From Arthrobacter sp. ov407 (GTDB lineage: Bacteria > Actinomycetota > Actinomycetes > Actinomycetales > Micrococcaceae), in NCBI RefSeq assembly GCF_900102895.1, contig NZ_FNGD01000006.1, forward strand, positions 230,645-294,644: a stretch of 64,000 nt of DNA, written 5' to 3'. The translations under genes were made by a program, and so were the position numbers. Under the pieces are notes generated by a model, which made no database searches, had not been told where the DNA came from, and saw only the letters and a program-made list of their open reading frames with translations. The stretch's first letter is position 1; each line of letters opens with the position of its first letter. Below, piece after piece: positions 43,283 to 51,844 of the stretch.

Positions 43283-44322
43283 GCTGGATGATGCCGAGCG
43301 AGACGGCCCGCCAGGAAAAGGTCTGGATGGCATTTCCGCCGGAGCGTTCCTCGATAGGGCACACCGCCGAGGAAACCCATGAGGCCCGCACTGCGTGGGC
43401 AGCCGTGGCGCATGCTGTGGCGGCATTCGAGCCGGTCACCATGGTCGTGGACCCGCCGGACATCGCTACCGCGCGGACCTATCTTTCGGCTGGCATGGAG
43501 CTGGTGGAAGCGCCCCTCGACGATGCCTGGATGCGGGACATCGGGCCCACCTTCGTGACCGGCGAAGACGGCCGGCTGGGCGGGGTGGATTGGGTCTTCA
43601 ACGGCTGGGGGCAGCAGGACTGGGCCACTTGGGGCAAGGATTCCGGGGTCGGTGCGGAGGTGGTGAGGCTGGCCGGGGCGGAGCTGCTGGACAGCCCGCT
43701 GGTCAATGAAGGCGGCGGGATCCAGGTGGACGGTCTGGGCACCGTGCTGGTCACCGAGACGGTGCAGCTGGATAAGTTCCGGAACCCGCACCTGAGCAAG
43801 GCTGACGTCGAAGCCGAGCTGGCCCGCACCATCGGCGCCACGCATGTCATCTGGCTGCCGTGTGGGCTGACCCGTGATTCGCAGGAACTCGGAACCCGCG
43901 GACACGTGGACATCGTGGCCGCTATCCCGTCGCCGGGAGTGCTGCTGGTCCACTCCCAGCGCAACCCACTGCACCCGGACTTCCAGATCACCGCCGATAT
44001 CATCGCGATGCTCGCCGGGACCCGGGACGCGCAGGGCCGCGCCTGGGACATCGTGGAGGTACCGGCCCCGGACACGCTGCGCGACGAGCTCGACTGGGTC
44101 GACTACAGCTACATCAACCACCTGGTGGTGAACGGCGGCGTCATCGCCTGCAGTTTCGACGACCCCGCGGACACGGGAGCCCGCCGGATCCTGGAGCAGG
44201 CGTATCCGGGCCGCGAAGTAGTGATGGTCGATGCCCGCCCCATCTTCGGCCGCAGACATGGCGGGCTGTTTGAAGAAAGGCGACGTGTTTGGAAGCGGGC
44301 GGCCGGCGGCAGGGCAATGTAG
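43279..44322 (+). CDS. aguA: Agmatine deiminase-like protein with aberrant C-terminus
   Basis: 347 residues from the ATG at 43279. Most of the protein is a good agmatine deiminase: DDAWMRDIGPTFV, FNGWGQQDW, NEGGGIQVDGLGTVLVTE, and GTRGHVDIVA (guanidine-binding and catalytic acid/His residues). After VVMVDARPIFGR the sequence changes to RHGGLFEERRRVWKRAAGG, where family members have GGGxHCIT with the catalytic Cys. The nucleophile is therefore lost, so agmatine hydrolysis is unlikely. Together with the broken aguB it is the residue of an agmatine-to-putrescine operon. Confidence 0.8.
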   Translation: MSWMMPSETARQEKVWMAFPPERSSIGHTAEETHEARTAWAAVAHAVAAFEPVTMVVDPPDIATARTYLSAGMELVEAPLDDAWMRDIGPTFVTGEDGRLGGVDWVFNGWGQQDWATWGKDSGVGAEVVRLAGAELLDSPLVNEGGGIQVDGLGTVLVTETVQLDKFRNPHLSKADVEAELARTIGATHVIWLPCGLTRDSQELGTRGHVDIVAAIPSPGVLLVHSQRNPLHPDFQITADIIAMLAGTRDAQGRAWDIVEVPAPDTLRDELDWVDYSYINHLVVNGGVIACSFDDPADTGARRILEQAYPGREVVMVDARPIFGRRHGGLFEERRRVWKRAAGGRAM

Positions 44323-44386
44323 ACGCCGACGTGGACGCTTGTAAATCCTCATTGTGGCGGCTGCCCGACTGCGCCACGATGTTCGT

Positions 44387-45133
44387 ATGAACGCTCAAAC
44401 GCCGAAGGTGGCGGAGCTGAACCTGCCCCAGGCCTTCCTCCTTCTGGCGACGAACGACCAAGACGGCACACCTGAGGTGCCGGTGTACGCACTCAGGACC
44501 ACTTTGGCAGGGGCAATACTGGCCGAGCTGGAGCTGATCGGTGCGATCGGGCTGCAGGGGAAGCACGTGAGGGCTACCGGCACCGCCCCGCAAACGGATT
44601 TCCAGCACGAGCTGGAGCTCATCCGTGGCAAGTCCCGGCCCCACACTCCCAAGCGGTGGGTCGCCATGCTGGAGGGCCGCGCCGAAGTGCAGCGTGTCTA
44701 CGAGGGGATGGCGGCACTGGGCATCGTGGAACATGTCGGCGAAAAACATCTGGGTGTGTTCCGGACCGTGCTGTACCCGGAGAAGGACCACGCTCCGGAG
44801 GCGGCGCTCCTGAAAAAGATCCAGGCCGCACTCAGCGGTGCGCCGTCCGATGCCGGGGCTTCGGATGCTACGGCGTCTGATGCCACGCCAACCGATGTCG
44901 GGGCACGCGATGCGGGGACCCCCGCTCCCGCGAAGCCTGATGCCACGGCACCCGATGCCAGAACCACGGCGCTGATCGCCCTGCTTCAGGCGGCCGGGCT
45001 GCTCGGCAAGCTGGTACCGGCAGCAGACAAAATCCGGGCACGTGAGCTGGCGAAGGACTACTGGCCCTCCCGCGCGGTGGAGGACGAACTGCGCATGATC
45101 AGACTGGCGGAGGAAGAAGAACCAGGCATATGA
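44387..45133 (+). CDS. GPP34 (GOLPH3/VPS74-like) family protein
   Basis: 248 residues from the ATG at 44387. The N-terminal helices LNLPQAFLLLATNDQDGTP and LAGAILAELELIGAI match the GPP34 domain, known in eukaryotes as the PI4P-binding Golgi protein and widespread but uncharacterised in Actinobacteria. A low-complexity Asp/Ala/Thr linker (about residues 155-190, made of repeated DATxxDA-like units) splits the domain from a C-terminal helix rich in Ala/Leu. Probably peripheral at the membrane. Single gene. Confidence 0.85.
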   Translation: MNAQTPKVAELNLPQAFLLLATNDQDGTPEVPVYALRTTLAGAILAELELIGAIGLQGKHVRATGTAPQTDFQHELELIRGKSRPHTPKRWVAMLEGRAEVQRVYEGMAALGIVEHVGEKHLGVFRTVLYPEKDHAPEAALLKKIQAALSGAPSDAGASDATASDATPTDVGARDAGTPAPAKPDATAPDARTTALIALLQAAGLLGKLVPAADKIRARELAKDYWPSRAVEDELRMIRLAEEEEPGI

Positions 45134-45206
45134 GGCTGCCTGAAATCGCTAGGCACGGAAGTCGACGGTCTGCGTGGACTCCAGGGCCCGCCGCCGGCCC
45201 AGCGCT

Positions 45207-46241
45207 TCAGCGCGAGCTTCTCGGCGTCGTCGAGCTCTGTGAGGGACTGACGGCAGCGCCCTGGCACGATTGGCGTTCGATCAGCTTGACGGGAATGACG
45301 TTCTTCCGCCTGAATTTCTTGGTGGGTGCTGCAATTCGGGCGAGGATGCGTTCGGCAGCCACTCGTCCAACATGACGCGGGTTCTGATCGATGACCGAGA
45401 CCGAGGGCTGGAGGACATCTGCCATGGGGAAGTCGCCGAAGCTGATCAGCGCAATGTCGGTTCTGTTCAAGGCCTGCAGTGCCGGGAAAACGCCGGTTGA
45501 GAACCGCGCGTTGGACGAAAAGATGGCGGTGGGCGCATCAGGCAGTGCCAGTAGGGTCTTGCAGACATGGGCGGCAGCATCCGCGTCGCGCGAACCGAGC
45601 GCAATCAGCTCGTGTTCGCTTTTCAAGCCGGCGTCGGCAAGGGCGGCGAGATACCCCTCCAACCGAAGCTTCGTGGTGGGGACCTCAGTTGAGTCTCCGA
45701 CGATGGCGATGCGGCGGTGCCCGTGGGCGATGAGGTGCTTCGTCGCTTCAAATGCTCCGCCGAAGTCGTCCTCGACGAAGTAGTCCGCGTGAAGCTTGGT
45801 GGGGATGCGGTCAATGAACACGATGGGGAAGCTGTCCTGCCAGCGCGCCAGGTAGGACTGGTCGGCGGCGATCGGGGCGATGATGAGGCCGCCGATCTGG
45901 CGGCGGACCGTCGTTTCAATGATGCTCTGCTCCAGGGCCGGGTTGTCTCCGAGGCTGGTGACGACGATGGCCATGTCGTGTTCACGCGCCGCCAGCTCGA
46001 TCCCCTTCGTGACGGCCGCGAAGAAGGGATCCGCGACGTCGGGCACGGCGATGCCGATGACGGCTGACTTGCCCTCACGGAACGTCCGCGCGAGCATGTT
46101 CGGCACGTACTTGAGCTCGCGCATGGCCGACTGAACGCGCTCCCGCGTGTCTTCCGTGACGTGCGGGTCATCATTGAAGACCCGGGACACTGTCTTGGCG
46201 CTCACCCCGGCACGCGTGGCCACATCCTGCATGGTCGTCAC
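45207..46241 (-). CDS. LacI-family repressor of the ketose/polyol operon
   Basis: 344 residues from the GTG at 46241, which has AAGGAG 7 nt upstream. The headpiece is MQDVATRAGVSAKTVSRVFN with the hinge KYVPNMLARTFREGKSAVIG, followed by the ribose-binding-protein-like effector domain. The C-terminal tail is Ser/Gln-rich. It is divergent from the kinase-ABC operon, and three related palindromes lie between them, one of which covers the operon's -35 box. The expected inducer is a sugar or polyol imported by that operon. Confidence 0.9.
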   Translation of the reverse strand: MTTMQDVATRAGVSAKTVSRVFNDDPHVTEDTRERVQSAMRELKYVPNMLARTFREGKSAVIGIAVPDVADPFFAAVTKGIELAAREHDMAIVVTSLGDNPALEQSIIETTVRRQIGGLIIAPIAADQSYLARWQDSFPIVFIDRIPTKLHADYFVEDDFGGAFEATKHLIAHGHRRIAIVGDSTEVPTTKLRLEGYLAALADAGLKSEHELIALGSRDADAAAHVCKTLLALPDAPTAIFSSNARFSTGVFPALQALNRTDIALISFGDFPMADVLQPSVSVIDQNPRHVGRVAAERILARIAAPTKKFRRKNVIPVKLIERQSCQGAAVSPSQSSTTPRSSR

Positions 46242-46320
46242 GGTTCGGCTCCTTCGTTGTTCGCTGGGCACACCCTACAGCGGTGCTGTTCAAAAGCGGG
46301 GACGACACCAGCGCTGAGCA

Positions 46321-46334
46321 TGTCATCGGTGACA
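46321..46334. promoter_or_regulatory. Operator-like site 1 (LacI)
   Basis: TGTCATCGGTGACA, palindromic except for one central pair, about 80 bp upstream of the repressor start. It shares the TGTCATCG half with sites 2 and 3 and may serve autoregulation. Confidence 0.6.
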
Positions 46335-46380
46335 ATCGGCCGCCCACCCCATCCTGCCCCATGATCACGGCAACTTCAAG

Positions 46381-46408
46381 AAACTCATGTCATCGATGAC
46401 ATGAGTTT
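46381..46408. promoter_or_regulatory. Perfect 28-bp palindrome, main LacI operator
   Basis: Fourteen-base perfect arms centred on ATCGAT (core TGTCATCGATGACA, extended outward to AAACTC/GAGTTT). It lies about 140 bp upstream of the repressor start and just upstream of the operon promoter. Its length and symmetry are exceptional for a natural operator. Confidence 0.8.
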
Positions 46409-46419
46409 CTGAAATTTCC

Positions 46420-46449
46420 TTGACATCGATGACATGGGGCCCTTAGATT
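46420..46449 (+). promoter_or_regulatory. Promoter of ketose/polyol operon overlapping LacI site 3
   Basis: A consensus -35 TTGACA at 46420-46425 and a -10-like TAGATT at 46444-46449, spacer 18 nt. The -35 hexamer is part of a third operator copy (TGACATCGATGACATG, 46421-46436), so bound repressor would block RNA polymerase directly. Transcription start is inferred, not known. Confidence 0.6.
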
Positions 46450-46591
46450 TTTTGTCAGGCAGGTCACGGCGAATCCTCGAAACACAAGTTCGAGCCCCGC
46501 GATCAGGACCTACCGGTTCGTTTCAGGCAGCGCTTCAAGGGTGTAGCAGCAGAGCTTCTTCACCGTGGCATGACCAACGGAGGAGACAGTG

Positions 46592-47293
46592 ATGAACACC
46601 GCTGAAGACCGGGCCCCGGCACCAGCCGGGGGAGCTGAACGGCTGACTTGCTCACTGGACGAGCTGGTGGCACGGGCCGGCGCCCTTGCTGTCGCTGGAA
46701 GCCGGCGCATCCTCGGAATAGCCGGTGCGCCAGGTGCCGGAAAGTCAACCGTGGCGCAGGCCATCGCCGATGCCTTGGGTGGCCAGGCTGCCCGGGTGGG
46801 CATGGACGCCTTCCACCTGGCCAACTCGGTCCTTGCGGCCCACGGCTCCCGGGACCGCAAAGGCGCTCCAGACACCTTTGATCCGTGGGGATATGCCAAC
46901 CTGCTGCGCCGGCTCAAGACGAACAATGAACCGGTGGTCTATGCCCCGGTCTTCGATCGCAGCCTGGAGGAATCCATCGGCAGCGCAGTTCCGGTGGCCC
47001 ACGACGTCCCGCTGGTCATCACCGAGGGAAATTACCTCCTGCTCGACGCCGAAGGCTGGCGGGAAAGCAGGGAGCAGATCGACGAGGTCTGGTTCCTGGA
47101 CATCGGCGACGGCGAACGGCAGCTCCGGTTGCTGAGGCGGCACGAAGCTTTCGGCAAATTGCCCGAAGAAGCTGAGGCATGGGCGCTGGGCAGCGACCAG
47201 CGCAATGCCGATGTTGTTGCCTCCACCCGGGAGCGGGCCGATCTGATCATCGACCTGAGGCATGCCCCCGGCGAGACCGCGGCCCAGGCCTGA
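46592..47293 (+). CDS. P-loop sugar/nucleoside kinase (FrcK-like)
   Basis: 233 residues from the ATG at 46592 with AGGAG 6 nt upstream. Walker A is GAPGAGKST in LGIAGAPGAGKSTVAQAI; GMDAFHLAN and the KGAPDTFDPWGYANLL region follow, then VITEGNYLLL. These match the uridine kinase/pantothenate kinase-like family that includes FrcK of fructose ABC systems. It probably phosphorylates the sugar delivered by the ABC importer encoded just downstream. First gene of the LacI-controlled operon. Confidence 0.82.
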   Translation: MNTAEDRAPAPAGGAERLTCSLDELVARAGALAVAGSRRILGIAGAPGAGKSTVAQAIADALGGQAARVGMDAFHLANSVLAAHGSRDRKGAPDTFDPWGYANLLRRLKTNNEPVVYAPVFDRSLEESIGSAVPVAHDVPLVITEGNYLLLDAEGWRESREQIDEVWFLDIGDGERQLRLLRRHEAFGKLPEEAEAWALGSDQRNADVVASTRERADLIIDLRHAPGETAAQA

Positions 47294-47391
47294 ACGAAGA
47301 GGAAGACAGAAGTGACAACACAACGAAGTGTCTCCGGCTGTTCGGCCGGAGCCTCCGCAATCGTCCCGTACCAGCTGACAGGTGTTACACC

Positions 47392-48156
47392 ATGACAACA
47401 ATCCCGGTTCTGGAAGCCCGCGGCCTGACCCGCAGCTTCGGCAACGTACGCGCCCTGGACGGCGTCGACTTCGACGTCAACGCCGGCGAGGTGGTTGCGC
47501 TCATCGGCGACAACGGCGCCGGAAAATCGACCCTGGTGAAGGCGCTGTCGGGAAACCTGGCCTTGGACTCCGGCAAGATCCTGTTCGCCGGCGGTGAGGT
47601 GGAACTTGGTTCCCCGAGCGAGGCCAGCCGCCTGGGCATCGAAACCGTGTACCAGGACCTGGCCCTGGCGCCCCATCTCAACGCGGCCCAAAACATGTTC
47701 CTGGGCCGCGAAATCTCCAAGCCCGGCTTTCAAGGCCGCCTCGGCTTCATGGACAACAAGGCGATGCGCGCCAAGTCACAGGAAGCCTTCGACGAACTTG
47801 GCGCCACGGTCCGGAGCCTCTCCGACCCCGTCGGCAGCATGTCGGGCGGCCAGAAGCAGGCAATCGCCATTGCCCGGGCCGTTGCCTGGGCCAAGGGCGT
47901 CATCTTCCTGGACGAACCGACAGCCGCCCTTGGCGTGGTGCAGACCAGAAACGTGCTCGAGACCATCCGCCGGGTCCGAGACAAGGGCGTCGGCGTCGTG
48001 TTCATTAGCCACTCGATGCCCCACGTCATCGACGTCGCCGACCGCGTCCAGGTCCTCCGGCTCGGACGCCGGGTGGCCACCTACGAGGCAAAGAAAACAT
48101 CTGTGGAAGAACTAGTCGGCGCAATGACCGGCGCACTTGATGGAGCACACTCATGA
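47392..48156 (+). CDS. Sugar ABC importer ATPase (FrcA/RbsA-like, single domain)
   Basis: 254 residues from the ATG at 47392. Walker A GDNGAGKSTL, signature MSGGQKQAIAIARA, Walker B VIFLDEPTAALG. Most ribose-type ATPases have two fused ATPase domains; this is a single-domain version, as in FrcA. It energises uptake with the permease (ATGA overlap) and binding protein downstream. Confidence 0.93.
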   Translation: MTTIPVLEARGLTRSFGNVRALDGVDFDVNAGEVVALIGDNGAGKSTLVKALSGNLALDSGKILFAGGEVELGSPSEASRLGIETVYQDLALAPHLNAAQNMFLGREISKPGFQGRLGFMDNKAMRAKSQEAFDELGATVRSLSDPVGSMSGGQKQAIAIARAVAWAKGVIFLDEPTAALGVVQTRNVLETIRRVRDKGVGVVFISHSMPHVIDVADRVQVLRLGRRVATYEAKKTSVEELVGAMTGALDGAHS

Positions 48157-49238
48157 CCACCACCGAAGCCGTACCCCGCACCGCCGGCACCGCACCGGAA
48201 ATCTCACGCGCACACACGCTCAAGCAGGTGCTCCAGGTTCAGTCGTTCCAGATCCTGCTAGTTCTGCTGGTCATCTTCCTGGCCTTCTCCGCCTTGGCGC
48301 CGGAAGTGTTCCCGACGTGGGGCAATGTCCGCCAGATCATCCAGAACGTCTCCATCCTCGGGGTCCTGGGCATCGGCATGACCTTTGTCATCGTCACCTC
48401 GGGCATCGACCTGTCTATCGGATCCAACCTTGTCTTCTCCGGGGTAGTGGCAGCCAAGGTCATGCAGGCCATGGACGGTTCCGGGTGGGGGACGGCCATC
48501 GTGGGGATCCTCGTCGCCGTCGGATGCGGGGTCGGCTGGGGCCTGCTCAACGGGGTCCTCATCGCGAAGGCCAAGGTGCCGCCCCTGATCGTCACCCTCG
48601 GAACACTCGGCGGCGCCCTGGGACTGGCGCAGGTCATCACCGGCGGCGTGGACATCCGGGAAGTCCCGGCAGTGCTCCAGGACTCCATCGGCTACGGCAA
48701 CGTCCCGGGAACGACCCTGCCGACGATCTCCCTCATCGCCATGGTCCTCATCCTGATCTTCGGCACCGTGCTCCATCGGACACGCTTCGGCCTCTACACC
48801 TTCGCCGTCGGCTCCAACGAGGAATCCGCCCGACGGGTCGGCGTGAAGGTCGACCGCCAGCTGATCTCCATCTACGTCCTCTCCGGCGGCCTCGCCGGCG
48901 TGGCAGGCATCCTGTCACTGTCGCAGTACGGCACCACGGCCATCGCCGGCCAGTCGGCGACTAACCTCAACGTCATCGCCGCAGTGGTGATCGGCGGAAC
49001 CTCACTCTTCGGCGGCGTCGGCACCATCTTTGGAACCGTCGTCGGACTCTTCATCCCCGCAGTGCTGCAGAACGGCTTCGTCATCGTCGGCATCCAGCCG
49101 TTCTGGCAGCAGGTAGCAGTCGGTGCCGTCCTGGTCCTAGCCGTCTACGTCGACCAACGACGCCGGGCCGCGGCCGCCAGGGGGCATGCCGCCAAGGCCG
49201 ACGGCAAGAAGAAGGTCTTTGGCCTACGATCCAGCTGA
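48153..49238 (+). CDS. Sugar ABC importer permease (FrcC/RbsC-like)
   Basis: 361 residues, about 8-10 membrane helices, with family motifs GMTFVIVTSGIDLSIGS near the N-terminal third and GGTSLFGGVGTIFGTVVG toward the C-terminus. C-terminal basic tail (GHAAKADGKKKVF). Forms the homodimeric channel with the adjacent ATPase. The ligand class of this CUT2 family is monosaccharides such as fructose, ribose, or sugar alcohols. Confidence 0.93.
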   Translation: MTTTEAVPRTAGTAPEISRAHTLKQVLQVQSFQILLVLLVIFLAFSALAPEVFPTWGNVRQIIQNVSILGVLGIGMTFVIVTSGIDLSIGSNLVFSGVVAAKVMQAMDGSGWGTAIVGILVAVGCGVGWGLLNGVLIAKAKVPPLIVTLGTLGGALGLAQVITGGVDIREVPAVLQDSIGYGNVPGTTLPTISLIAMVLILIFGTVLHRTRFGLYTFAVGSNEESARRVGVKVDRQLISIYVLSGGLAGVAGILSLSQYGTTAIAGQSATNLNVIAAVVIGGTSLFGGVGTIFGTVVGLFIPAVLQNGFVIVGIQPFWQQVAVGAVLVLAVYVDQRRRAAAARGHAAKADGKKKVFGLRSS

Positions 49239-49280
49239 TTTTTCCCGAATTACCCCCATCAAACACACAGGAGCGCGACA

Positions 49281-50261
49281 ATGAAGTTAACCCCTAAAAT
49301 CACCCTGCTCGCCGCAGGTGTCCTCGCCGCAACATCCCTCAGCGCCTGTGCTGGCGGCACCGCCTCGGCAGGGAGCGCGGCCGGAACGCAGCCCAAGCTC
49401 ACGTTCATCCAGGGCGTCGCCGGGGACGAGTTTTACGTCAGCATGCAGTGTGGCATCGACGCGGCCGCCAAGGCGGCCGGCGCCACGGTCAACACGCAGG
49501 GGCCGGCCAAGTTCGACCCGACGCTGCAAAAGCCCATCGTCGATTCCGTTGTGGCATCCCGACCGGACGCCATCCTCATCGCACCCACCGATGTGGCCGC
49601 GATGCAGGCGCCGTTGAAGGCGGCTGCGGCCGCTGGCATCAAGGTGGTCCTCGTTGACACCACCGTGGGGGACCCCTCGTTCGCCGCGTCGGCGATCGCC
49701 TCGGACAACAAGGGCGGCGGCCTGGAGGCCTTCAAAGCCATCAAGAACCTCAGCCCCGGCGGGGGCAAAGTCCTGGTAATTTCCACCGACCCCGGCGTCT
49801 CGACGGCCGATGCCCGTGTCGCGGGATTCGAAGAGGGCGCTAAGGCTGACTCGTCCTTCGAGTACTTGGGTGTGCAGTACAGCCACAACGACCCGGCTGA
49901 AGCGGCCAAGCTCGTCTCCGCCGCCCTGGCCAAGGACCCGGACATCGTCGGTGTGTTCGCAGCCAACACCTTCGCGGCAGAGGGCACGGCAACAGGCATC
50001 CGCCAGGCCGGCAAGCAGGACCAGGTCAAGATCGTCGGCTTCGACGCCGGGCCCGCCCAGGTCAAGCAGCTCAAGGACGGCGTCGTCCAGGCCCTGATCG
50101 CCCAGGAACCTGCATCCATCGGCACGCAGGGCGTGGCCCAGGCCATCAAGGCCATCAAGGGCGAGTCCACCCAGAAGGAGATCCAGACCGGATTCAAGCA
50201 GATCACCGCAGACAACATCAGCGGTGACGGCGCCCAATACGTCTACAAGTCCTCCTGCTAA
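49281..50261 (+). CDS. Sugar-binding lipoprotein (FrcB/RbsB-like)
   Basis: 326 residues with lipobox LSAC (Cys near residue 23) and a periplasmic-binding-protein type 1 fold (FIQGVAGDEFYVSMQCGIDA opening, FAANTFAAEGTATGIRQAG near 230). CUT2-type binding protein for a monosaccharide or polyol. It has GGAGCG upstream and follows the permease by 42 bp. Here the binding protein comes after the channel genes, unlike many rbs operons. Confidence 0.92.
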   Translation: MKLTPKITLLAAGVLAATSLSACAGGTASAGSAAGTQPKLTFIQGVAGDEFYVSMQCGIDAAAKAAGATVNTQGPAKFDPTLQKPIVDSVVASRPDAILIAPTDVAAMQAPLKAAAAAGIKVVLVDTTVGDPSFAASAIASDNKGGGLEAFKAIKNLSPGGGKVLVISTDPGVSTADARVAGFEEGAKADSSFEYLGVQYSHNDPAEAAKLVSAALAKDPDIVGVFAANTFAAEGTATGIRQAGKQDQVKIVGFDAGPAQVKQLKDGVVQALIAQEPASIGTQGVAQAIKAIKGESTQKEIQTGFKQITADNISGDGAQYVYKSSC

Positions 50262-50344
50262 CCGGCCTGCCGGCGCCGTTGCCCGCACCTCACCAGCGGG
50301 CAACGGCACCGCCCCCACCTCTCCCGACCGAAGAGAAGAATGAC

Positions 50345-51844
50345 ATGACGTCCCTGAATGAAGTGGCCCTCCCGGAATTGGAAGGCCGGCTCCCCATCCC
50401 CTCGTATGACCGGCGCGCCGTCCGGACAGGCATTGTCCACTTCGGCGTCGGCGGGTTCCACCGCTCGCACGAAGCCATGTTCATCGACCGCCTGCTGAAC
50501 CTGGGGAGCTCGCAGGACTGGGGAATCTGCGGCGTCGGCGTCCTGCCCTCGGACGCCAGCATGCACGGTGTCCTCGCCAGCCAGGACGGCCTGTACACCC
50601 TGGTGTTGAAGGGCTTCGAAGGCACCGAAGACGCCAGAATCATCGGTTCCATCACCGAATACCTCTTCGCGCCCCACGACCCGGCAGCGGTCATCCGCAA
50701 ACTCGCGGATCCGGCCACCCGTATAGTCTCCCTGTCCATTACCGAGGGCGGCTACAGCATCAACGGCAGCACCGGGGAATTCGATGCCCGTACGCCGGAC
50801 ATCCTCCATGACCTGGGGCCGAACACCGTTCCCGGCTCCGCGTTCGGCCTGATCACCGCAGCGCTGGCGAAGCGGCGTGAGCAGGGCACGGCCCCGTTCA
50901 CCGTCATGTCATGCGACAACATTCAGGGGAACGGCGACGTCGCCCGCAAGGCGCTCGTGTCCTTCGCACGGCTCAAAGATCCGGGGCTGGCCGGCTGGAT
51001 CAGCGAAACCGTAGCCTTTCCGAACTCCATGGTGGACCGCATCACGCCCGTCACCACTGACGCCGACCGGGCTGCGGTAGCCGCGGCCTACGGCTTCTCG
51101 GATGCGTGGCCGGTGATTGCCGAGCCCTTTGAACAATGGGTCCTCGAGGACAATTTCCCTGCCGGCCGGCCGCCCCTGGAAGACGCCGGCGTGCAGATGG
51201 TGGACGACGTGGAGCCCTATGAGCTGATGAAACTCCGGCTCCTGAACGCGAGCCACCAGGTGATGAGCTATCTCGGCTACCTCGCGGGTCACCGGTATGT
51301 CCATGAGGTCTGCGCGGATCCGCTGTTCGCCGACTTCATCGCCGGCTACATGGAACAAGAGGCGACACCCACGCTTCGTCCCGTGCCCGGCATTGATCTG
51401 CACGCCTACCGGAACGAACTCATCCACCGCTTCTCCAACCCCGCCGTCAGGGACACCCTCGCCCGCCAAATGGTCGACGCCTCCGTACGGATCCCCAAAT
51501 TCGTGCTCCCTGTCGTCCGTGAACAGCTCCGCCTCGGAGGCCCCATTGACCGGGCGGCCCTGGTGATCGCAGCCTGGGCGCGCTTTCTCGAAGGCACTGA
51601 TGAAGACCTCGAACCCATCGACCTCACCGACCAGCGCCTTGGCGACCTGCGCGCCGCCCTCCGGGCGGACCACGCGGAACCTGGCGCCTTCCTCAATCTG
51701 ACCAACGTCTTCGGCGACCTGGGCCGGAACGCCCGCTTCGCCGCCGCATACCGGGAAGCCCGGGAAGCCCTGCAACGGTCCGGGGCGCGAACTGCCGTCC
51801 AGGACCTCACAGAACCTTCTATACCCACCAGGAGCACCTCATGA
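50345..51844 (+). CDS. Mannitol dehydrogenase-family polyol dehydrogenase
   Basis: 499 residues from the ATG at 50345. The long-chain dehydrogenase family is clear: IVHFGVGGFHRSHEA near the start, TEGGYSIN, SCDNIQGNG, PNSMVDRITP, and KLRLLNASHQVMSYLG with the catalytic Lys region. It oxidises a polyol (mannitol, arabinitol, altritol or similar) at C2 to a ketose with NAD(P). The ketose would then be phosphorylated by one of the kinases in the operon. Overlaps the SDR gene by ATGA. Confidence 0.9.
   Translation: MTSLNEVALPELEGRLPIPSYDRRAVRTGIVHFGVGGFHRSHEAMFIDRLLNLGSSQDWGICGVGVLPSDASMHGVLASQDGLYTLVLKGFEGTEDARIIGSITEYLFAPHDPAAVIRKLADPATRIVSLSITEGGYSINGSTGEFDARTPDILHDLGPNTVPGSAFGLITAALAKRREQGTAPFTVMSCDNIQGNGDVARKALVSFARLKDPGLAGWISETVAFPNSMVDRITPVTTDADRAAVAAAYGFSDAWPVIAEPFEQWVLEDNFPAGRPPLEDAGVQMVDDVEPYELMKLRLLNASHQVMSYLGYLAGHRYVHEVCADPLFADFIAGYMEQEATPTLRPVPGIDLHAYRNELIHRFSNPAVRDTLARQMVDASVRIPKFVLPVVREQLRLGGPIDRAALVIAAWARFLEGTDEDLEPIDLTDQRLGDLRAALRADHAEPGAFLNLTNVFGDLGRNARFAAAYREAREALQRSGARTAVQDLTEPSIPTRSTS

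Noticed and set aside
46470..46500. tRNA-like AGTTCGAGCCCCGC string
   Set aside because: It recalls a T-loop but no acceptor, D or anticodon arms can be folded around it.
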